NCBI RefSeq assembly: GCF_022048975.1 | Contig: NZ_JAKMHX010000010.1 | Location: forward strand, 1-64,000 | From: Sporosarcina cyprini | GTDB lineage: Bacteria > Bacillota > Bacilli > Bacillales_A > Planococcaceae | Direction: 5' to 3' | DNA: 64,000 nucleotides | Shown: positions 59,997-64,000 of the stretch, one piece after another | Numbering within the stretch: position 1 is the first letter of the stretch | How the letters are laid out: the number at the start of each line of letters is the position of its first letter | The notes under the pieces: generated by a model | Told to the model about the DNA's origin: nothing | What the model saw: the letters and a program-made list of their open reading frames with translations, nothing else | Database searches by the model: none | Made by a program: the position numbers and the translations under genes

Positions 59997-60019
59997 CTTC
60001 CCCTTTCTCTATTGTGCAG

Positions 60020-60529
60020 TTACACGTTTTTCAAGTATTCCTCGATTTGCTTGGAGGAATGCAGGTAATAGACTGTTTTCCCCTCGGCTGCATAGCGTGC
60101 CAGCCGCTCGTTCATTTTCTTTTTCCGCCTTCTGTAGGTCGTTAGGATAAAGCGGAGAAAAGGCCAGTCAATTTTTTCTGGACAGCCTTCCGTCAAATCG
60201 TCGCGTGTCTTGCCGTGAAATTGAATACGGCGCTTGAGGACTCTATACAGGCATATATATAGCGGAAGTTCTAAATAGATGACCGTATCTGCATGCGGCT
60301 CGCGAATGGGAAATGTAGATGTGTAGTTTCCTTCCATGATCCACCGTTCCCTTTGGACAACCCGCTCTTGCGCTTGTGAAAACTCCGCAGCCGGAGCTTC
60401 CTTCCATCCTGGCTTCCAATAAAGGCGATCCAAATGCGTCACTTCGATCCCGAGCTTTTCGCCGAGCCTTCTGGCAAAAGTAGATTTTCCGACTCCCGCT
60501 GACACACCAATCACCATGACGCGCTTCAT
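60020..60529 (-). CDS. P-loop kinase, topology-modulation (FlaR)-like
   Basis: A 169-residue P-loop protein: Walker A GVSAGVGKSTFARRL, THLDRLYWKPGWKEA, the lid-like WIMEGNYTSTFPIREPHADT and VIYLELPLYICLYRVLKRR. The FlaR/topology-modulation subgroup of adenylate-kinase-like proteins fits. ATG 60529 overlaps the stop of the upstream nucleotidyltransferase gene by 4 nt (ATGA), so the two are coupled. Substrate unknown. Confidence 0.85.
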   Translation of the reverse strand: MKRVMVIGVSAGVGKSTFARRLGEKLGIEVTHLDRLYWKPGWKEAPAAEFSQAQERVVQRERWIMEGNYTSTFPIREPHADTVIYLELPLYICLYRVLKRRIQFHGKTRDDLTEGCPEKIDWPFLRFILTTYRRRKKKMNERLARYAAEGKTVYYLHSSKQIEEYLKNV

Positions 60530-61101
60530 TTTAATTCCCCTTCCATTCGGGAGATCCATTCATGGCCAGGCGTATGGGTTTGCAAAGCAGCGTACAGCCA
60601 CTGTTTATCCTGCTCCTCCAGTAAAGGGTAGGCGTTTTGAAAATCCATCGTATCTTTTGGCCTTGTCCCTTTTGCTTTATAGAGAAGCACTATTGCCGGA
60701 TGTAAATACGGCAGACCTTCTTTCGTCTTTAGAAACAGGGAAGACGCCGGAAAGGTAATCGTCGAATCTCTGCGGAACACCCATTTAGCAGCGCTCACTT
60801 CATTTAGAAGCACTTCCAATGGATCTCCGGTTTGATGTTGGATCGCATGTACTTCATGGACGGGAAGCTCGAGGTGCTCTTCATTCCATTCATGAAACTC
60901 TCCCTTTACCACTTTTCGGAACGACCAATCGGCAAAGACCGTCTTCAGATAATGTTGATCTGAACGCAGTACAGCGACTTCGAGATCCGAATGCTCTCTT
61001 GTGTTCCTACCGATAAACAGGTCAATTGCCCACCCTCCCGCAATTCCCCACGGCCGGTCGTATTCCGTAAACCATTCTTTCGTTTTTTCATACGGTTGCA
61101 T
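60526..61101 (-). CDS. Nucleotidyltransferase-domain protein (aminoglycoside-adenylyltransferase-like)
   Basis: A 191-residue protein with a nucleotidyltransferase-type core: WGIAGGWAIDLFIGRNTREHSDLEVAVLRSD, where GGWAID and HSDLE hold the metal/nucleotide site, and a helical C-terminus. Similar to LinB/ANT2-type resistance enzymes and to uncharacterised antitoxin-like members. The 4-nt overlap with the kinase-like gene implies joint function. ATG 61101 with AAAGGAGG. Confidence 0.82.
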   Translation of the reverse strand: MQPYEKTKEWFTEYDRPWGIAGGWAIDLFIGRNTREHSDLEVAVLRSDQHYLKTVFADWSFRKVVKGEFHEWNEEHLELPVHEVHAIQHQTGDPLEVLLNEVSAAKWVFRRDSTITFPASSLFLKTKEGLPYLHPAIVLLYKAKGTRPKDTMDFQNAYPLLEEQDKQWLYAALQTHTPGHEWISRMEGELK

Positions 61102-61171
61102 GTATGATCCTCCTTTCCTCCAGCCAAAAAGGAGTGACACCTGTCACCCCTGATCACTGTATGAATTATAG

Positions 61172-61591
61172 TTATTCAAAAAACGTCATATGCGGTTTGG
61201 CCTCTTTATAATAGGCGATCCGGTCTTCCAACGTACCGCAGTGGAATTCGAATTGATGGCCATCGGGGTCTTCGAAATAGATCGAACGCCGATCTCGTGT
61301 ATCCCGTTCTCTGCCCGGATGGATGTGTACGTTTAGTGTTTGCAGCCGGATTTTCAATGCTTCCATTTCTTCTTCAGCTACTGTAAAAGCGATATGCGTA
61401 TATGATTGCCTGATTTCATTCCGTGGAATATCTGTTTCTACATTCAATGCGAACCACATTCCGTTTACATCCAAATAAGCAGTGGTCTTCCCTTTCACGA
61501 GCAGTCTTCCACGGAATACTTTTTCATAGAATGCGATCGCTCGTTCCAAGTTCGAGACGGAAAAGAGGAAGTGATTTACTCCTTGTATCAT
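61172..61591 (-). CDS. fosB: FosB metallothiol transferase (fosfomycin resistance)
   Basis: A 139-residue single-domain VOC enzyme that adds bacillithiol or cysteine to fosfomycin. Metal ligands match FosB: His in [10 protein letters not shown] (near 7), His in SYTHIAFTV (near 66) and Glu in [13 protein letters not shown] (near 115); the sequence [19 protein letters not shown] and the C-terminal [15 protein letters not shown] are typical. Expected to give intrinsic fosfomycin resistance. ATG after AGGAAGAAG. Confidence 0.93.
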   Translation of the reverse strand: MIQGVNHFLFSVSNLERAIAFYEKVFRGRLLVKGKTTAYLDVNGMWFALNVETDIPRNEIRQSYTHIAFTVAEEEMEALKIRLQTLNVHIHPGRERDTRDRRSIYFEDPDGHQFEFHCGTLEDRIAYYKEAKPHMTFFE

Positions 61592-61672
61592 TCGCTTCTT
61601 CCTTTCTTTATTGCTTCTCTACCAATGCTATTCGATGGATGGCAATCAAAACCCTTTTTTCAAATGGAATGT

Positions 61673-62002
61673 TCAGTTGGCCCGAATGATGACGACTGTT
61701 CCTATCGGCACTTTCGATGCCAGTTCAAGGACATCTTTGTTATACATCCGGATGCAGCCATGCGATACAAACTTGCCGATTGAATCGGGATTATTCGTTC
61801 CATGAATTCCGTAATGCGGCTTCGACAATCCCATCCAAAATGCTCCAAACGGCCCCCCGGGATTCGGTTGTTTGTTAATGATCCTGTATGTCCCTGTCGG
61901 CGTAGCTGTCACCATTTTCCCGACAGCCACCGGATACGTTTTCACGAGCTGATCATTGTATAACCGCAGTTGCCGATTCGCTACAGAAATTTCGATCCAC
62001 AT
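61673..62002 (-). CDS. L,D-transpeptidase (YkuD domain)
   Basis: A 109-residue YkuD catalytic domain: WIEISVANRQLRLYNDQLV, TPTGTYRIINKQ, and the active site HGTNNPDSIGKFVSHGCIRM with the nucleophilic Cys in SHGCIRM. It forms 3-3 crosslinks or anchors proteins in peptidoglycan. There is no signal peptide or LysM domain, so it is the short form like B. subtilis YciB/YqjB-type proteins and its export is unclear. ATG 62002 after GGAGGGG. Confidence 0.9.
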   Translation of the reverse strand: MWIEISVANRQLRLYNDQLVKTYPVAVGKMVTATPTGTYRIINKQPNPGGPFGAFWMGLSKPHYGIHGTNNPDSIGKFVSHGCIRMYNKDVLELASKVPIGTVVIIRAN

Positions 62003-62142
62003 CAATGTCACCCCTCCATTCCACGATTGTTCTACTAGTATATGAACGTGGATCGGAAGCGCGAGAGGGTTTACTAGTTTAGCTGTGCGTAAAGCGGGAA
62101 AACAAGTATCACGAAATTCATTTCGAGAAGGAGGAGCTTTTC

Positions 62143-62340
62143 ATGAAAAAGAAAATGGCACTCGCTGCACTCGGACTAGGGGCTGCATATCTCATGCGAA
62201 ACAAAGAAGCCCGGGAAAAACTTTCAAACCAATTTGATTCATTCGGTTCCACGCCAATGCGAGGTGAGAAATCGAGCACAGCAACAAAAACACAAAATAC
62301 CGGTCGCCGCAAAGGATTGCTCGGCAATCTGCTTGGCTGA
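62143..62340 (+). CDS. Small protein of unknown function
   Basis: A 65-residue protein: hydrophobic start MKKKMALAALGLGAAYLMRNKEAREK, then a polar middle and the ending GRRKGLLGNLLG. It may be a small membrane-associated protein. GAAGGAGGAG precedes ATG. No family recognised. A terminator follows at 62358. Confidence 0.7.
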   Translation: MKKKMALAALGLGAAYLMRNKEAREKLSNQFDSFGSTPMRGEKSSTATKTQNTGRRKGLLGNLLG

Positions 62341-62355
62341 CCGCGGTAAGTGATA

Positions 62356-62388
62356 CAGGGTTGGTCCTAGAGACTGACCCTTTTTTAT
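62356..62388 (+). terminator. Rho-independent terminator
   Basis: GGGTTGGTC pairs with GACTGACCC (one mismatch) and is followed by TTTTTTATTTTT. Confidence 0.82.
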
Positions 62389-62499
62389 TTTTATGTATGC
62401 TCTGTTGCTTCCGGACATAGTATGGAATAATTAAAGACTTCAATCTGGCAAAAGACCGGACTGGCAATCACGTTACTTCCGTCCCAGTTGTTGCCTGCC

Positions 62500-62690
62500 G
62501 CGTGCCAAATTATGTGCATGGCGCGCCAAATAAATCGATAATATGCCAAATCCCATGCGTGAAGCGCCAAATTACTCCTGTTTTGCGCCAAATCGTATGC
62601 GAGACGCGCCAAATAAATCGATAATACGCCAAATTCCATGCGTGAAGTGCCAAATTATTACTGATTTACGCCAAATAATTACGGATGAGC
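62500..62690. repeat. Array of nine 21-bp GCCAAAT units
   Basis: GCCAAAT starts at 62504, 62525, 62545, 62566, 62587, 62608, 62628, 62649 and 62670, steps of 20-21 bp. Units vary after the core (AAATCGATAATA, CCCATGCGTGAA, TACTCCTG). Same family as 17490-17940. Confidence 0.88.
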
Positions 62691-62733
62691 GCTAGTAGCC
62701 TGTTTGCCAGAAGTTTGAACCCCTGACCAGGAG

Positions 62734-63420
62734 GAACGCCAGTATAACGTTCTGAACGCCAGATTATCCGAACGAACGACAGAATAACAATTTGAACGCC
62801 AGATTATTCGAACGAACGACAGAATAACGACCTGAACGCCAGATTATCCGAACGAACGACAGTATATCGATCTGAACGCCAGATTATCCAAACGAACGCC
62901 AGTATAATCATTTGAACGCCAGATTATCCGAACGAACGCCAGTATAACGATCTGAACGCCAGATTATCCGAAACGAACGCCAGTATATCGATCTGAACGC
63001 CAGATTATCCGAACGAACGCCAGTATATCGATCTGAACGCCATTAAATCTCTACGAACGCCAATATAACGATCTGAACGCCATTAAATCCGTACGAACGC
63101 CAATATAACGATCTGAACGCCATTAAATCCGTACGAACGCCAATATAACGATCTGAACGCCATTAAATCTCTACGAACGCCAATATAACGATCTGAACGC
63201 CATTAAATCTCTACGAACGCCAATATATCGATCTGAACGCCAGATTATCCGAACGAACGCCAGTATATCGATCTGAACGCCAGATTATCCAAACGAACGC
63301 CAGTATAATCATTTGAACGCCAGATTATCCGATCGAACGCCAGTATAACGATCTGAACGCCAGATTATCCAAACGAACGCCAATATAACGATCTTAACGC
63401 CATTAAATCTCTTCGAACCC
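62734..63420. repeat. Long array of about 34 GAACGCCA 20-bp units
   Basis: GAACGCC recurs every 20 bp from 62734 to about 63415, with one 21-bp step near 62974. Two sub-types alternate: GAACGCCAG-TATAACGATCT and GAACGCCAG-ATTATCCGAAC, so the period is 40 bp; toward the 3 prime end the pair changes to GAACGCCAT-TAAATCTCTAC and GAACGCCAA-TATAACGATCT, and then back. Early units carry GAACGACA. The last unit is degenerate (GAACCCACA). Same family as 1-240 and 12281-12340. Confidence 0.93.
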
Positions 63421-63603
63421 ACAAATAATCTCAATAAGTGTCCAAATACTGCAGGACTGGCTCCAAAAGCACCTCGCCACACGCGAAATCCCTACTCTCC
63501 TTCTGTCAGTCACCTCTAGTCGAAACAACCTAACGAGTTCAAATCATAATGTATCGAGCACTCTATATGAAACGACAATTTTCCACAGATTCCCCTATCT
63601 AAC

Positions 63604-63632
63604 TTGTCTAATTATTCGTTTATTAGTATACT
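63604..63632 (+). promoter_or_regulatory. SigA-type promoter
   Basis: TTGTCT (63604-63609) and TATACT (63627-63632) have a 17-nt spacer, about 65 nt before the DASS gene. The leader contains a GGCTCC/GGAGCC hairpin (63646-63671) with a nearby T-run. Confidence 0.6.
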
Positions 63633-63695
63633 CATAGAAATCATCAAGGCTCCATTTATTTGGAAAGGAGCCATTACTTTTTGAAGGAGGAGAAC

Positions 63696-64000
63696 ATGAT
63701 GTTTTCGACTGCTTGGCAGCGCATGTGGGATATGCACGATCAGGTGAAAGATCTTTTCCGATTCTTCTTTCATCCGAACAGCTCGGAAATGGCTTCGGGT
63801 GGCGGCGGTGGACAGCCGATCGGAGTTAATAATGAGGGTGGAGGACGTGAGCCTCGGAGTTATTCACCCGCTCAGTTGATTGGACTTATTTTAGGACCGC
63901 TTTTATTTTTCCTGACGCTTCTCTTTTTCCATCCGGCCGACCTTTCTCCAGAAGGCGTCGCTATTTTAGCGAGTACCCTTTGGATTGCGACATGGTGGAT
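63696..64000 (+). CDS. DASS/SLC13-family anion transporter, N-terminal part
   Basis: The frame runs off the right edge after 101 codons. It starts at ATG 63696 (or 63699) after AAGGAGGAG. A polar head (WQRMWDMHDQVKDLFRFF, then a glycine-rich linker) precedes membrane segments LIGLILGPLLFFLTLLFFH and GVAILASTLWIATWW, the usual start of sodium:dicarboxylate/sulfate symporters of Bacillales. The substrate motif lies outside the window. Confidence 0.75.
   Translation, partial: MMFSTAWQRMWDMHDQVKDLFRFFFHPNSSEMASGGGGGQPIGVNNEGGGREPRSYSPAQLIGLILGPLLFFLTLLFFHPADLSPEGVAILASTLWIATWW

Larger units (their letters stand above)
62389..63603. other. Repeat-filled intergenic region of 1.2 kb
   Basis: No gene. 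It is filled by the GCCAAAT array (62500-62690) and the long GAACGCCA array (62734-63420), with about 40 bp between them, then about 180 bp of plain sequence before the DASS-gene promoter. Confidence 0.9.

Noticed and set aside
62500-63420. CRISPR array
   Set aside because: The step is 20-21 bp with no unique spacers, unit types alternate, and no cas gene is in the window.

Overview
The window reads as chromosomal DNA of a low-to-moderate GC, endospore-forming member of the Bacillales. The evidence is strong AGGAGG-type ribosome-binding sites with frequent TTG and GTG starts, Firmicutes-type T-box, S-box (SAM-I) and preQ1-I leaders, FosB, CstR, AbrB-era style two-component and ECF sigma pairs, and a divergent cotH/cotG-like spore-coat pair. 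A Planococcaceae/Sporosarcina-like host is my inference; no rRNA or marker gene here proves it.

Layout. 0-6 kb: a 12 x 20 bp repeat array, a two-component system with a hidden 59-codon membrane gene between regulator and kinase, a lipoprotein, an MFS exporter and small proteins. 6-16 kb: a T-box leader with Met specifier in front of a second-type methionyl-tRNA synthetase, a three-gene membrane/CPBP protease group, a DMT exporter, an AHSA1 protein, a preQ1-I riboswitch with queT, and a BCCT osmoprotectant transporter. 16-24 kb: hom and S-box controlled metY separated by a 21 bp-period repeat array, plsY, then a patch of small stress or accessory genes (DUF3221-like lipoprotein, GNAT, truncated Nudix, nucleotidyltransferase). 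24-32 kb: an ECF sigma/anti-sigma pair, then a CstR-type persulfide/sulfur-detoxification locus (DsrE-like, rhodaneses, TusA proteins, rhodanese-MBL, TauE) and a divergent YeiH-type transporter/LysR pair. 32-38.5 kb: housekeeping genes (pepT, DMT, HIT, S66 peptidase). 38.6-42.8 kb: an AT-rich accessory island (DUF5986-like, XRE-ImmA/IrrE, DUF2188, broken DUF6338, broken proline-rich peptide), followed by a transposase remnant and a palindromic intergenic repeat. 42.8-49 kb: an SsuABC-type importer, a further rhodanese with two CstR-like sites, an acetyl-CoA hydrolase/transferase, a FhuF-like protein with a probable leaderless mRNA and a CHY zinc-finger protein. 49-62.3 kb: lipoprotein, DUF4184, AI-2E family protein, a second sigma/anti-sigma pair, a VTC/DUF4956 pair, a CatE-like/HxlR pair, cotH/cotG-like, DUF3267, kinase-like and nucleotidyltransferase genes, fosB, an L,D-transpeptidase. 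62.4-64 kb: adjoining 21 bp and 20 bp repeat arrays and the start of a DASS-type transporter.

Three themes stand out. First, two families of phased short tandem repeats (20 bp with GAACGCCA, 21 bp with GCCAAAT) recur at five intergenic places, always as alternating half-units close to two helical turns. Second, four genes have a good Shine-Dalgarno sequence but AUA, AUC or CUG where AUG is expected, so ordinary ORF calling misses their true N-termini. Third, sulfur chemistry (methionine, persulfide, sulfonate-type import) is spread over several operons that share candidate CstR operators of the form ATACC-N6-GGTAT.
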